Shown here piece by piece: positions 45,128-54,805 of a stretch of 64,000 nt of DNA. A program made the position numbers and the translations under genes. Position 1 is the first letter of the stretch. Each line of letters opens with the position of its first letter. Where the stretch lies: assembly GCA_902614065.1 (NCBI GenBank), contig CACMJT010000004.1, forward strand, positions 62,001 to 126,000, given 5' to 3'. The notes under the pieces are model-generated. The model had not been told where the DNA came from. It was given only the letters and a program-made list of their open reading frames with translations, and ran no database searches. This stretch comes from an uncultured Bacteroidota bacterium (GTDB taxonomy: Bacteria; Bacteroidota; Bacteroidia; Flavobacteriales; Flavobacteriaceae).

Positions 45128-46615
45128 ATGATTTACAGACTTTTTTTTTTATTTTTCTGTATAATAATACAAGGTCAAAATATTGACGATGCAATTTCTT
45201 TAACATTTGAAAACAATAATGGAAATGCTAGGTTTTCATCAATGAGCGGAGCATTTAGCTCTTTGGGTGGAAACTTGTCAGCAATTTCAATTAATCCGGC
45301 ATCTAGTAGTGTTTTTGAATTGTCAAGACTGGGATTTACCCTAAATGGTGATCGTAAAGATGTTGAGTCTAGTTTTTCCAACAGTTCATCCTCGGTCAAT
45401 TCAAATTATTTTAATTTTCAAGGTGGCATTGTCTATGTATTCAAGAATTATGGGGAAGGTAAGTTTAGAAAGTTTTCTTTTGGAATAAATAATCAAAATA
45501 CAAACGATTATAATTTCGATCAACTAATTAAAGGAAAATCTAGTTTTTCAGTTGACCGCTTCTTTCTCAACAACTCAATAGGTTATAACGTGAACGATGT
45601 TTCTGTGGGTTCCAATGAGACAATCAATGGAGTTTACAGATGGCTTGGACAAAACTATGGATACTCATCTCAACAAGCATTTTTAGGGTTTCAATCATAC
45701 TTATTGGATTATGATAATCAAAATAATTCGTTTTATTCAATTGCTAAATATAATAATGGTTTAGATATTAATAATTTTTACTACGGCCAAGGAAGAAAGA
45801 ACAAATCAAGTATAAATCTAGCTGCTCAATATGGCGAAAACTTTTATTTTGGAATAAATTTTAATATTTATGAGCTCTACAGTAAAAAAAGCTTTAGGCA
45901 TTTAGAAAATAACTTTGACAATGATTCAGCGATTACTTTAATCGACTTTCGAAACGAATTATTAACTAGAGGCAAAGGTTTTTCTGTTCAATTAGGAATG
46001 ATTTACAAATTACAATCATTCAGACTTGGAGTTAGCTACAATTCTCCCACAAGTTTCGATATTGAGGAGGAATTAACACAATCCCTTGAGACAAATTCAG
46101 TCGATCTTGATGGCAATAATTATGTTGATATAGTAGACCCTGACATTATAAACATTTATGATTATAAGTTTGTATCGCCTTCTAAACTAATATTTGGAGC
46201 CAGTAATATTTTTGCTAACATGTTCATAATCAGCATAGATATTCAATCAAATAATTACAGAAATGGAAATTTTAAAAGTGATTATGGAGATTCGTATGCT
46301 ACCCTCAATAGAACCATTAGTGAATATCTACAAAACACACTAGATTTTTCAATAGGATCTGAACTTCGATTGAATAGTATTAGTTTAAGAGCTGGGTTTA
46401 AAAAATTAGAAAATCCCTACAAAGTATCAAGTAATTATTTTACTTCAACATCACTAGGTTTGGGTTATGATTTTGGCTCCTCAACACTTGATTTAGGTCT
46501 TCAATTAATTGAAAAACAATACAATTATCAGTTTTTTGATACAGGATTTACAGAAACAGCTGAGATCCAAAACAATAATTTTAGAACAACTTTAACATAT
46601 AATATTATCTTCTAA
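45128..46615 (+). CDS. OmpP1/FadL-family outer-membrane transport protein
   Basis: A beta-barrel of 495 residues expected to admit long-chain fatty acids or other hydrophobic molecules. Signal peptide MIYRLFFLFFCIIIQGQ, then the family-like N-terminal plug start NNNGNARFSSMSGAFSSLGGNLSAISINPAS, many alternating barrel strands, and a C-terminal aromatic residue (RTTLTYNIIF). It follows the aromatic-rich lipoprotein with almost no gap. Fatty acid import would feed acyl-CoA synthetases such as the one at the window start, but the link is inference. Confidence 0.85.
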   Translation: MIYRLFFLFFCIIIQGQNIDDAISLTFENNNGNARFSSMSGAFSSLGGNLSAISINPASSSVFELSRLGFTLNGDRKDVESSFSNSSSSVNSNYFNFQGGIVYVFKNYGEGKFRKFSFGINNQNTNDYNFDQLIKGKSSFSVDRFFLNNSIGYNVNDVSVGSNETINGVYRWLGQNYGYSSQQAFLGFQSYLLDYDNQNNSFYSIAKYNNGLDINNFYYGQGRKNKSSINLAAQYGENFYFGINFNIYELYSKKSFRHLENNFDNDSAITLIDFRNELLTRGKGFSVQLGMIYKLQSFRLGVSYNSPTSFDIEEELTQSLETNSVDLDGNNYVDIVDPDIINIYDYKFVSPSKLIFGASNIFANMFIISIDIQSNNYRNGNFKSDYGDSYATLNRTISEYLQNTLDFSIGSELRLNSISLRAGFKKLENPYKVSSNYFTSTSLGLGYDFGSSTLDLGLQLIEKQYNYQFFDTGFTETAEIQNNNFRTTLTYNIIF

Positions 46616-46625
46616 ATCAATTTTT

Positions 46626-46633
46626 TATCTTTG
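46626..46633 (+). promoter_or_regulatory. -7 promoter element for folE
   Basis: TATCTTTG followed by CA matches TAnnTTTG exactly, 16 bp upstream of the folE ATG. The -33 region lacks a clear TTTG. A start about 7 bp downstream would leave a leader of only some ten bases. Confidence 0.55.
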
Positions 46634-46649
46634 CAACCTGAATAAATAT

Positions 46650-47321
46650 ATGAAGTACAATAAATTCCTTGAAGATCTAGAACTAATTGACTCAGATCAC
46701 AAAAACTTTTCGATTGAAACTCCACTCAGAGATGATGCCTTCGAAATCAATGACGATGAAAAAATTAAAATTATTGAGAAAAATGTTGGTGAAATTCTTC
46801 ACACATTAGGAATGGATATGACTGATGATAGCCTTAAAGGTACACCACTCAGAGTAGCTAAAGCATATGTTAAGGAACTTTTTGGTGGTTTGAATCCAAA
46901 AAACCTTCCAAAAGGGTCAACATTTGAAAACAAATATAAGTATGAGGAGATGTTGGTTGAAAAAAACATTACTGTTTTCTCAACCTGTGAACATCATTTA
47001 TTGCCGATTTATGGAAAAGCCCACGTAGCGTACTTTTCAAACGGAAATGTAATAGGACTTTCGAAAATGAATAGAATAGTTGATTACTACGCAAGACGAC
47101 CCCAGGTTCAAGAAAGATTAAATATTCAAATAGTAAGAAAATTACAGGAATTTTTAAATACTGAAGACGTTGCGTGTGTTATAGATGCTAAGCACATGTG
47201 TGTAAACTCAAGAGGAATCAGACATATAGATTGTAGCACTGTTACGGGTGAATTTGGAGGGAAATTTAAAGACAAACTAATAAAAAGAGAATTTTTGGAC
47301 TATATTCGTAACGATAGTTAA
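46650..47321 (+). CDS. folE: GTP cyclohydrolase I
   Basis: First step of pterin/folate synthesis from GTP. The 223 residues contain GTPLRVAKAYVKELFGGL, the zinc site in FSTCEHHLLPIYGKAHVAY with its cysteine and two histidines, and the second zinc cysteine in DAKHMCVNSRGIRH. GLSKMNRIVDYYARRPQVQERL is also intact. It is the zinc, FolE1 type. The gene is followed by cysS after 5 bp; together with folP at 35.5 kb it provides two folate enzymes in this window. Confidence 0.96.
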   Translation: MKYNKFLEDLELIDSDHKNFSIETPLRDDAFEINDDEKIKIIEKNVGEILHTLGMDMTDDSLKGTPLRVAKAYVKELFGGLNPKNLPKGSTFENKYKYEEMLVEKNITVFSTCEHHLLPIYGKAHVAYFSNGNVIGLSKMNRIVDYYARRPQVQERLNIQIVRKLQEFLNTEDVACVIDAKHMCVNSRGIRHIDCSTVTGEFGGKFKDKLIKREFLDYIRNDS

Positions 47322-47326
47322 AGCGG

Positions 47327-48769
47327 ATGTCAATTTCACACAAAAGTTTAAAAATATACAACTCATTATCATCCAAAAAAGAAGATTTTAATACAATTAA
47401 TCCATCAAAAGTTGGAATGTATGTATGTGGTCCAACTGTTTACAACAAGGTTCATCTCGGAAATTGTAGAACATTCATATCATTCGACTTAATTGTTAGG
47501 TTTTTAAAGCACATTGGGTATGATGTGCGTTATGTTAGAAATATAACAGATGTTGGACATCTTGAGGAAAGTGAAGAAGATAAAATTCAAAAAAGAGCAA
47601 AGATTGAAAAAATTGAACCAATGGAAGTTGTCCAAAAGTATACAAACAATTTTAGAGATGTGTTGAATAAATTTAATTTGACACCTCCTAACATTGAGCC
47701 AACGGCAACAGGACATATTTTGGAACAAATTGAAATGATTGAAATGATCATAGAAAATGGATTCGCGTACGAAAAAAACGGCTCAGTATATTTTGACTTA
47801 ATGAAGTTTTCTGAGAAATTCAAGTATGGAAAACTTAGTAACAGAAATTTAGATGATATAATTAATGAATCACGTGAACTCTTTGGATCTGATGAAAAAA
47901 AGAATCCTCAAGACTTTGCACTCTGGAAGAATGCCACTTCATCACACATTATGAAATGGAAATCACCATGGGGCTATGGTTTCCCTGGATGGCATATTGA
48001 ATGTTCTGCCATGAGTCACAAATATTTAGGAAAAAAGTTTGATATTCACGGAGGAGGAATGGATTTAAAATTTCCACACCATGATTGTGAAATAGCACAG
48101 TCTGAAGCAGTGTACAATCAAAACCCTGCAAACTTTTGGGTACATACTAATATGCTAACCCTGAATGGAAAAAAAATGTCAAAATCATCAGAAAATTTCA
48201 TCCTACCTGAAAATTTATTTAATGGCAATAGTGAATTGATTGAAAAAGGGTTTGAACCAATGGTTGTTAAGTTTTTGATGTACCAAGCACATTACAGAAA
48301 TACCCTAGACCTATCTAATGAATCATTGTTAGCAGCTGAGAGAGGATATAAAAAACTCATGCAAAGCTTCTTTGATATTGATAATTTGCATCCATCAAAT
48401 AATGAAAATATTGAATATGAATCAATAATTAAAAAATGTTATGATGCTATGTTGGATGATTTTAATTCTCCTAAATTAATTTCACATTTATTTGAAATTT
48501 CTAGAATAATTGAGAATGTAAAAAAGAAAAAGGATTTTATATCCACAAAATCAATAAATGAACTGAAAAATTACATGCAAGTATTTCTAGTTGATATTCT
48601 AGGTTTTTCAATTGACAGTAATGAAAACGAAAAAATTGAAGAAAGCAATAAATTGATTAGTACAATTTTGGAAATTAGAGATTTTAGCAGAAAGAATAAA
48701 AACTACGAAATGTCTGATTTAATTAGAGAAAAATTAAATTCTTTGGGTATAAAAATTGAGGATAGTTAA
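47327..48769 (+). CDS. cysS: Cysteinyl-tRNA synthetase
   Basis: Class I synthetase of 480 residues. The N-terminal signature is MYVCGPTVYNKVHLGNCRT, with the zinc-binding cysteine and the HIGH-equivalent HLGN. HIECSAMSHKYLG and GGGMDLKFPHHDCEIAQSEA carry other zinc ligands. The KMSKS loop is GKKMSKSSENF. The helical anticodon-binding region completes the usual domain order. Its stop abuts yidD directly. Confidence 0.97.
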   Translation: MSISHKSLKIYNSLSSKKEDFNTINPSKVGMYVCGPTVYNKVHLGNCRTFISFDLIVRFLKHIGYDVRYVRNITDVGHLEESEEDKIQKRAKIEKIEPMEVVQKYTNNFRDVLNKFNLTPPNIEPTATGHILEQIEMIEMIIENGFAYEKNGSVYFDLMKFSEKFKYGKLSNRNLDDIINESRELFGSDEKKNPQDFALWKNATSSHIMKWKSPWGYGFPGWHIECSAMSHKYLGKKFDIHGGGMDLKFPHHDCEIAQSEAVYNQNPANFWVHTNMLTLNGKKMSKSSENFILPENLFNGNSELIEKGFEPMVVKFLMYQAHYRNTLDLSNESLLAAERGYKKLMQSFFDIDNLHPSNNENIEYESIIKKCYDAMLDDFNSPKLISHLFEISRIIENVKKKKDFISTKSINELKNYMQVFLVDILGFSIDSNENEKIEESNKLISTILEIRDFSRKNKNYEMSDLIREKLNSLGIKIEDS

Positions 48770-48994
48770 ATGAAAAGAGTTTTAATTTTTCCTCTAATAA
48801 AATTTATTAGGTTATATCAAATTCTGATTTCACCATACCTAGGAAGTAATTGTAAGTTTACACCTTCATGTTCCAATTATTCCATAGAGGCATTGAAAAA
48901 ATACGGGCTGGTCAAAGGGTTATATTTAGCTTCAATTCGAATTTTGAAATGCAACCCTTGGAATAAAAATTGTGGATTCGACCCTGTTCCTTAA
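48770..48994 (+). CDS. yidD: Membrane protein insertion efficiency factor YidD
   Basis: A 74-residue protein that aids YidC-mediated membrane insertion. The diagnostic core NCKFTPSCSNYSIEALKKYG and the end CNPWNKNCGFDPVP are intact. An N-terminal amphipathic helix (LIKFIRLYQILISPYLG) is present. The ATG begins at the base after the cysS stop; lgt follows after 19 bp. Confidence 0.93.
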   Translation: MKRVLIFPLIKFIRLYQILISPYLGSNCKFTPSCSNYSIEALKKYGLVKGLYLASIRILKCNPWNKNCGFDPVP

Positions 48995-49013
48995 TAGACT
49001 ATATTTGAATAAT

Positions 49014-49841
49014 ATGGATAAATTAATTTTTGAACATGATTTAAGCGAGTCTATTATCAGCTTTGGACCAGTAACAATTTATTGGTACAGCCTCATGTTT
49101 TTGTTAGCTTTTTTTGCTGGATATAAGCTAATGGAAAAAATTTATATAAAGGAAAATAAAGATCTGAAACTATTGGATCCTTTTCTTGTCCACATGGTTC
49201 TTGGTACTCTAATAGGAGCAAGACTTGGTGAAGTTTTTTTTTACAATTGGGAATATTTTCAAAATAATTTATTAGAAATATTTTTACCCATTAAAATCGA
49301 TGAAAACGGTTGGAATTTTGTTGGATACAGAGGTCTATCTAGTCATGGTGCTACAATTGGAATCATTTTATCAATAATTCTTTATAAAATAAAATATAAA
49401 TATGAGTCTGTATTATGGATTTTTGATAGGCTTGTAATTGTTGTTGCATTTGGAGGAATGTTAGTTAGAATAGGTAATTTTTTTAATTCTGAAATTGTTG
49501 GCAACTATACAAATTCAAATTTTGGAGTTATTTTTTTAAATAGATCTGAGAATTTGCCCCGACATCCTGCCCAACTTTATGAGTCATTCGGTTATTTAAT
49601 TCTTTTCATAATTTTATACACACTGTATCACAAAACAAAACTTCGGGATAAAAAAGGTTTCTTTTTTGGCTTTTTCTTAATCTTCTTATTTGGGGTAAGA
49701 TTCGTAGTAGAATATGTAAAAGAAGGTCAAGGAGGTATAGAAAATTATCTTGGGTTACTCACTACAGGTCAGTGGCTGAGTATACCTTTTATGTTAATTG
49801 GACTAATAATACTTTTGAGAAGTAATTTAAAAAATATTTGA
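49014..49841 (+). CDS. lgt: Prolipoprotein diacylglyceryl transferase
   Basis: Attaches diacylglycerol to the lipobox cysteine of prolipoproteins; seven helices in the inner membrane. About 275 residues from ATG 49014, since the track's start at 48972 falls inside yidD. Conserved motifs present: GTLIGARLGEVFFYN, GYRGLSSHGATIG (family HGG-like region), FGGMLVRIGNFFNSEIVG and PRHPAQLYESFGYL. It would mature the several lipoproteins encoded in this window (FbpA, the aromatic-rich lipoprotein, the FKBP and others). Confidence 0.94.
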   Translation: MDKLIFEHDLSESIISFGPVTIYWYSLMFLLAFFAGYKLMEKIYIKENKDLKLLDPFLVHMVLGTLIGARLGEVFFYNWEYFQNNLLEIFLPIKIDENGWNFVGYRGLSSHGATIGIILSIILYKIKYKYESVLWIFDRLVIVVAFGGMLVRIGNFFNSEIVGNYTNSNFGVIFLNRSENLPRHPAQLYESFGYLILFIILYTLYHKTKLRDKKGFFFGFFLIFLFGVRFVVEYVKEGQGGIENYLGLLTTGQWLSIPFMLIGLIILLRSNLKNI

Positions 49842-49851
49842 AAAAAATTAT

Positions 49852-50073
49852 ATGGCTAGAGGTTTAAATCGACTGATATTAAGTTTATTCTTTATGTTTT
49901 TGGGTCCAACAATTGTATTCTCTGCTTTTAAAAACGAAGGCCACGAGTTTTATTATTTTGTTTTAATTTTAGGGACGATTTTTTGCTTAATGGCAGTATA
50001 TTTACTCTACTCAGGTATAATGACAATTGTAAAAAGCTTATCTGAAGAAGAAAACAATAATTTTCAAGGATGA
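49852..50073 (+). CDS. Small two-helix membrane protein, possibly DUF6095
   Basis: A 73-residue protein with two hydrophobic helices (LILSLFFMFLGPTIVFSAF and YFVLILGTIFCLMAVYLLYSG) and a short acidic tail. It starts 10 bp after lgt and joins thrS by an ATGA overlap, so it is translated as part of the operon. Pattern and place recall the DUF6095 family of flavobacteria, but I am not certain. Function is unknown. Confidence 0.72.
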   Translation: MARGLNRLILSLFFMFLGPTIVFSAFKNEGHEFYYFVLILGTIFCLMAVYLLYSGIMTIVKSLSEEENNNFQG

Positions 50074-52019
50074 TTAAAGTCAGATTTCCCGATGGCAATG
50101 AATTAAGTTATGATGATGGAATAACACCATTTGAAATTGCCGAAAAAATTAGTCCTTCTCTGGCAAGAGATATTTTGAGTGTAGAATATAATGATGAAAT
50201 TATTGAAACTAAAACAAAACTTTTTATTGATGGCAAAATAAAATTTTTTAAATGGAATGACAAACAAGGGAAAAAGGCTTTTTGGCATTCAACTGCACAC
50301 CTACTTGCACAGGTAATACTTGATTTATACCCTAATTCAAAATTAACTATTGGACCTCCCATTGAAAATGGTTTTTATTATGATGTAGATTTTCAAAACT
50401 CTACATTTTCTGAAAATGATTTTTCTAAAATTGAAAATAAAATGATTGAGGAGGCTAGAAAGGATCATTGTTTCGAAATGAGAGAAATTTCAAATTCTGA
50501 TGCGCTAAGTTATTACGAGAAACAGAAAAATGAATATAAGTGCGAATTAATAAGAGGTCTTGGTAATGAAAAAATAACTTTCTGTGATCATGCTAATTTT
50601 ACTGATTTATGTAAAGGAGGTCATATACCATCAACAAAATTTATAAAGAGTGTCAAACTATTAAATACTGCCGGTGCATACTGGAGAGGTGATGAAAATA
50701 ATAAACAACTCACTAGAATTTATGGAATTAGCTTTCCAAAAGAAAAATTATTAAAGGAATATCTTCAGTTAATTGAAGAGGCAAAAAAGAGAGATCATAG
50801 AGTTTTAGGAAAACAATTAGGTTTATTCACATTTTCAGAAAATGTTGGTTTGGGACTTCCACTATGGTTGCCTGAAGGAACTGAGCTTAGGTCCCGACTG
50901 GAGGGATTTTTAAAAAATGTACAAAAAAAAGCGGGTTATGAAATGGTTATCACCCCTCACATTGGTAATAAAAAATTATATGTTCAATCTGGACATTATG
51001 ATAAGTATGGGGAGAGCACATTTTTTCCAATCAAAACTCCCAAAGAGGACGAAGAGTTTTTATTAAAACCGATGAACTGTCCACATCATTGTGAAATTTA
51101 CAGTTCTCGAAAATGGAGTTATAAAGACCTACCAGTTAGGTATGCAGAGTTTGGAACAGTATATCGTTATGAACAAAGTGGAGAATTACATGGACTGACT
51201 AGAGTTAGGGGATTTACCCAGGATGATGCACATATTTTCTGTACTCAAGATCAATTATTAGATGAATTTATTAAAGTAATTGATCTGGTTCTTTATGTAT
51301 TTAAATCACTTGGTTTTGAAGAATTTACTGCCCAAATCTCACTTAGAGATGTAGAGAATACGGACAAGTACATAGGCTCTGAAAAAGTTTGGAATCTTGC
51401 TGAAAATGCTATAATTGAAGCTGCAAAATCGAAAAATCTTAATTATAGAACTGAATATGGTGAGGCTGCATTTTATGGTCCCAAACTCGATTTTATGGTT
51501 AAAGATGCTTTAAATAGAGAATGGCAACTAGGTACGATTCAAGTTGATTATAACTTACCAGAAAGGTTTGACCTTACTTTTAAAAATAAAAACAATGAGG
51601 ATGAAAGACCAGTTATGATTCACAGAGCACCCTTTGGCAGCCTGGAAAGATTTATTGCTATATTAATTGAACATACTGCTGGTGTTTTTCCTCTTTGGCT
51701 ATCAACAAATCAAATAACCCTGATATCTGTAGGTGAAAAGCATCGAAATTACACAGAAAAAGTTTTAAATTTATTAGAAAAAGACGAAATTCGCGCATCT
51801 GCTGATTTTAGAAATGAAACAGTTAGTAAAAAAATTCTTGAAGCAGAGAAGAAAAAAACTCATATAATGGGTATTATAGGTGATAAAGAAATAGAAAAAA
51901 ATGAAGTGACCATCAGGTTGCGAGGAGGTAACTTAGTCGGTAGCTTCAAGCTCGACACCCTTTCAGCTTACATTTCAAAAAAAATAAATGAATCACGAGA
52001 AATTAACTTAAATATATAG
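50070..52019 (+). CDS. thrS: Threonyl-tRNA synthetase
   Basis: Class II synthetase of 649 residues with the full domain set. The TGS domain is at 1-60 ([22 protein letters not shown]). The editing domain has the zinc-type HSTAHLLAQ and [14 protein letters not shown]. The catalytic core has motif 2 ([35 protein letters not shown]), [10 protein letters not shown] with the zinc cysteine, and motif 3 [18 protein letters not shown]. The C-terminal anticodon domain follows. It is joined to infC 2 bp downstream, the classic thrS-infC-rpmI-rplT order. Confidence 0.97.
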   Translation: MIKVRFPDGNELSYDDGITPFEIAEKISPSLARDILSVEYNDEIIETKTKLFIDGKIKFFKWNDKQGKKAFWHSTAHLLAQVILDLYPNSKLTIGPPIENGFYYDVDFQNSTFSENDFSKIENKMIEEARKDHCFEMREISNSDALSYYEKQKNEYKCELIRGLGNEKITFCDHANFTDLCKGGHIPSTKFIKSVKLLNTAGAYWRGDENNKQLTRIYGISFPKEKLLKEYLQLIEEAKKRDHRVLGKQLGLFTFSENVGLGLPLWLPEGTELRSRLEGFLKNVQKKAGYEMVITPHIGNKKLYVQSGHYDKYGESTFFPIKTPKEDEEFLLKPMNCPHHCEIYSSRKWSYKDLPVRYAEFGTVYRYEQSGELHGLTRVRGFTQDDAHIFCTQDQLLDEFIKVIDLVLYVFKSLGFEEFTAQISLRDVENTDKYIGSEKVWNLAENAIIEAAKSKNLNYRTEYGEAAFYGPKLDFMVKDALNREWQLGTIQVDYNLPERFDLTFKNKNNEDERPVMIHRAPFGSLERFIAILIEHTAGVFPLWLSTNQITLISVGEKHRNYTEKVLNLLEKDEIRASADFRNETVSKKILEAEKKKTHIMGIIGDKEIEKNEVTIRLRGGNLVGSFKLDTLSAYISKKINESREINLNI

Positions 52020-52021
52020 CC

Positions 52022-52582
52022 ATAGCACTAAGAAGAAAAAGAGGGAGAAGACCCGGAAGAATAATAAAAAAAAATCCTCACAAAATAAACGGTGAGATTA
52101 CAGCACAGGAAGTCAGGTTAGTGGGTGATAATGTTGAAGTAGGAATATATTCAGTTAGTGAAGCTCTTTTAATCGCTAAGAAGTTAGAAACAGATTTAGT
52201 TGAAATATCGCCAAAAGCTCTTCCGCCTGTATGTAAGGCTATGGATTACAAGAAATTTTTATATGAGCAAAAGAAAAGAGATAAATATCTAAAAGCAAAA
52301 ACTCAAAAAGTTGTTGTTAAAGAGATTAGATTTGGTCCTCAAACAGACATACATGATTATGAGTTTAAGAAAAAACATGCTATAAAGTTTTTGGAAGATG
52401 GTGCAAAGCTTAAAGCATTTGTTTTTTTCAAGGGAAGATCCATTATTTTTAAAGAGCAAGGACAAATTTTATTATTGAAATTAGCACAAGAGTTAGAGGA
52501 ATATGGAAAAGTTGAGCAATTACCCGTGCTTGAAGGAAAAAAAATGATTATGTTTGTGAGCCCAAAAAAAGTAAAGAAATAG
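52022..52582 (+). CDS. infC: Translation initiation factor IF-3, apparent ATA start
   Basis: Prevents premature 30S-50S joining and checks initiator codon choice. The ORF track starts at an internal GTG (52121), but the frame is open upstream and encodes a basic IF-3 N-terminus: [36 protein letters not shown]. An in-frame stop at 52004-52006 leaves no ATG, GTG or TTG before GTG 52121. ATA at 52022, 2 bp after the thrS stop, gives the best flavobacterial match (M-A-L-R-R). The C-terminal domain [21 protein letters not shown] is intact. Rare start codons in infC allow IF-3 autoregulation, known with AUU in E. coli. Confidence 0.88.
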   Translation: MALRRKRGRRPGRIIKKNPHKINGEITAQEVRLVGDNVEVGIYSVSEALLIAKKLETDLVEISPKALPPVCKAMDYKKFLYEQKKRDKYLKAKTQKVVVKEIRFGPQTDIHDYEFKKKHAIKFLEDGAKLKAFVFFKGRSIIFKEQGQILLLKLAQELEEYGKVEQLPVLEGKKMIMFVSPKKVKK

Positions 52583-52585
52583 TAA

Positions 52586-52783
52586 ATGAGTAAAATGAAA
52601 ACTAAATCTAGTGCCAAAAAAAGGTTCAAAGTAACTGGAAGTGGTAAGATTAAAAGAAAACATGCTTTTAAAAATCATATTTTAACTAAAAAATCCAAGA
52701 AAAGAAAATTAAAACTTACTCACGATGGCTTGGTTAGTGATAGTGATTTAAACAATATAAAAAAACAACTCAGACTAAAATAA
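52586..52783 (+). CDS. rpmI: 50S ribosomal protein L35
   Basis: A 65-residue basic protein starting [33 protein letters not shown], which is the standard L35 opening. It lies 3 bp after the infC stop and 65 bp before rplT, in the conserved infC-rpmI-rplT cluster. Confidence 0.96.
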   Translation: MSKMKTKSSAKKRFKVTGSGKIKRKHAFKNHILTKKSKKRKLKLTHDGLVSDSDLNNIKKQLRLK

Positions 52784-52848
52784 ATATAGTTTAACCAGAC
52801 AAAAGGTTTAAGTTTTATTAAAACACCTCAGTCAAAAAAATAGAAAAT

Positions 52849-53193
52849 ATGGCAAGATCGGTAAACTCAGTTGCGTCTAGAAATAGGAGAAAAAAAATTC
52901 TTAAAGAAGCCAAGGGGTATTTTGGTAGAAGAAAAAATGTTTATACAGTAGCTAAAAATGCTGTAGAGAAAGCTTTGACTTATGCCTACAGAGATCGAAG
53001 GAATAAAAAAAGAAGTTTCAGATCATTGTGGATTCTTAGAATTAATGCTGCTGCACGACAAAACGGATTATCCTACTCTGAATTAATTCACAAATTAAAA
53101 GAAAATAAAGTAGATATAAACAGAAAGGTATTAGCTGACATGGCTATGAATGATTCTGATAAATTTTCTAATTTGATTAAGAGTTTAAAATAA
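52849..53193 (+). CDS. rplT: 50S ribosomal protein L20
   Basis: 23S-binding assembly protein of 114 residues. [43 protein letters not shown] and [23 protein letters not shown] are characteristic. In other bacteria L20 represses its own operon by binding mRNA upstream of rpmI; no obvious copy of that structure is seen here, though the gap before rplT contains a short hairpin (AGGT...ACCT around GTTTT-ATT-AAAAC). Its end overlaps the convergent dnaB by 9 bp. Confidence 0.97.
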   Translation: MARSVNSVASRNRRKKILKEAKGYFGRRKNVYTVAKNAVEKALTYAYRDRRNKKRSFRSLWILRINAAARQNGLSYSELIHKLKENKVDINRKVLADMAMNDSDKFSNLIKSLK

Positions 53194-54702
53194 ATCTTCC
53201 TCTTCATCTGACCTGTATGATCCACTTTCAAAGGCTTGGTCAGGATTTACTTTTTTATCCGAATTAATTTTTGACTGATATTCAAAAGGATTTTCAAAAG
53301 CTGAAAGATTTTCAAATTTCCCAAGAGAATTAATAAACTTAAGTTTTATAGAACTCAGACCACCATTTCTGTGTTTAGCAACAATAAATTCTGCTTGACC
53401 AAGAGCTGGAGAGCGTTCTTCATCATCCCATTCATCAATTTTATAATACTCAGGTCTATACAAAAATGAAACAATATCTGCATCTTGCTCTATGGCTCCT
53501 GATTCTCTCAAATCAGACAATATAGGTCGTTTTGTACCACCTCTTAATTCAACTGCTCGTGACAATTGAGAAAGAGCTATAATTGGAATATCTAGTTCTT
53601 TAGCGAGTGCTTTTAGATTTCTTGAAATTGTTGATATTTCTTGCTCCCGATTTCCCGATTTCTGACTTGAACCCAAAGTCATTAGCTGAAGGTAGTCCAC
53701 AACTATTAATTTAATACCATATTGAGAAGATAATCTTCTAGCTTTGGCCCTGAGCTCAAAAATTGACAAAGATGGGGTATCATCAATATAAAGTGGCGCA
53801 TTTTCAAGATTGGTAACTTTTACATTTAATAATTGCCACTCAAACTTTTCCAATTTACCAGTTCTTAATTTTTCGGAGTTAAGGCCCGTTTCTGAAGATA
53901 TTAATCGGGTGATTAATTGGATTGCGGACATTTCAAGAGAAAAAAAGGCTACAGGAATATTGTTTTCAACAGTAATATTTCTAGCCATTGACAATGTAAA
54001 TGCAGTTTTACCCATTCCAGGTCTGGCTGCAACAATTATTAAATCACTGGGTTGCCATCCTGAGGTTAATCTATCAATTTCTCCAAATCCAGAAGCTATT
54101 CCACTTAAACCTTCTTTTTTGGAAATTTCTTCAATTTTTTTCTTGGCCGCTAATACCAAATCTTCCGCTGACTGAGTATTTTTTTTCAAATTTCGTTGTG
54201 AAATATCATAAATTTTGGACTCAGCTTTATCAAGCAAATCAAAAACATCAGAGGTTTCATCATATGAATCTTCAATAATATCGTTAGAAATGGAAATAAG
54301 CTTTCTTTGAATAAATTTCTGTAATATAATTCTAGAATGAAATTCTATATGAGCTGAGGATGATACCTTTTGGGATAATTCTATCAAATAATAGTCCCCT
54401 CCCACTGAATTTAAATTTCCATCTTTTTTTAGCTGAAAAGAAACGGTCTTGATGTCAATAGGTTCTTGTTTTTCAAATAGAGAAATAATTGCATTAAAAA
54501 TTAGTTGGTGACTTTCTTTGTAAAAAGCTTCAGGCTGGAGAATGTCAATAACTTCATCAACACCTTTTTTATCAATCATCATTGCTCCTAATACTACTTC
54601 CTCTAAATCTACTGCTTGTGGTGGAAGCTTACCTTTCTGTAAAGAAAAAACTGAGGCTTTTTCGCCATATTGATCAGCATTAACATTAGAAACTCTTTTC
54701 AT
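53185..54702 (-). CDS. dnaB: Replicative DNA helicase DnaB
   Basis: Hexameric fork helicase of 505 residues. The N-terminal primase-interacting domain ([18 protein letters not shown]) and the RecA-like core with [16 protein letters not shown] (Walker A), [10 protein letters not shown] (Walker B) and [32 protein letters not shown] are intact. No intein. The 103-bp region upstream has two DnaA-box-like sequences. Confidence 0.97.
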   Translation of the reverse strand: MKRVSNVNADQYGEKASVFSLQKGKLPPQAVDLEEVVLGAMMIDKKGVDEVIDILQPEAFYKESHQLIFNAIISLFEKQEPIDIKTVSFQLKKDGNLNSVGGDYYLIELSQKVSSSAHIEFHSRIILQKFIQRKLISISNDIIEDSYDETSDVFDLLDKAESKIYDISQRNLKKNTQSAEDLVLAAKKKIEEISKKEGLSGIASGFGEIDRLTSGWQPSDLIIVAARPGMGKTAFTLSMARNITVENNIPVAFFSLEMSAIQLITRLISSETGLNSEKLRTGKLEKFEWQLLNVKVTNLENAPLYIDDTPSLSIFELRAKARRLSSQYGIKLIVVDYLQLMTLGSSQKSGNREQEISTISRNLKALAKELDIPIIALSQLSRAVELRGGTKRPILSDLRESGAIEQDADIVSFLYRPEYYKIDEWDDEERSPALGQAEFIVAKHRNGGLSSIKLKFINSLGKFENLSAFENPFEYQSKINSDKKVNPDQAFESGSYRSDEEEDLF

Positions 54703-54805
54703 ACTTCTAACATAAAAAAATTAAAAATGAAATATTAAATATTAAATCAAAATAAACGAACAGGATTTTGTTGATAATTATTCAAAAATTGTTGATAACA
54801 GAAAG
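54703..54805. promoter_or_regulatory. dnaB upstream region with two DnaA-box-like repeats
   Basis: TTGTTGATAA occurs twice on the plus strand, at 54768-54777 and 54789-54798, starts 21 bp apart (two helical turns). On the strand read toward dnaB this is TTATCAACA, one base from the DnaA box TTATCCACA. The rest of the gap is AT-rich without another clear signal. The spacing and place suggest DnaA input to dnaB or a helicase-loading site; this is inference. Confidence 0.4.

Noticed and set aside
52803-52832. Short hairpin before rplT as an L20 autoregulatory element
   Set aside because: The stem is short and interrupted, lies between rpmI and rplT instead of upstream of rpmI, and does not mimic the 23S site in any way I can show.
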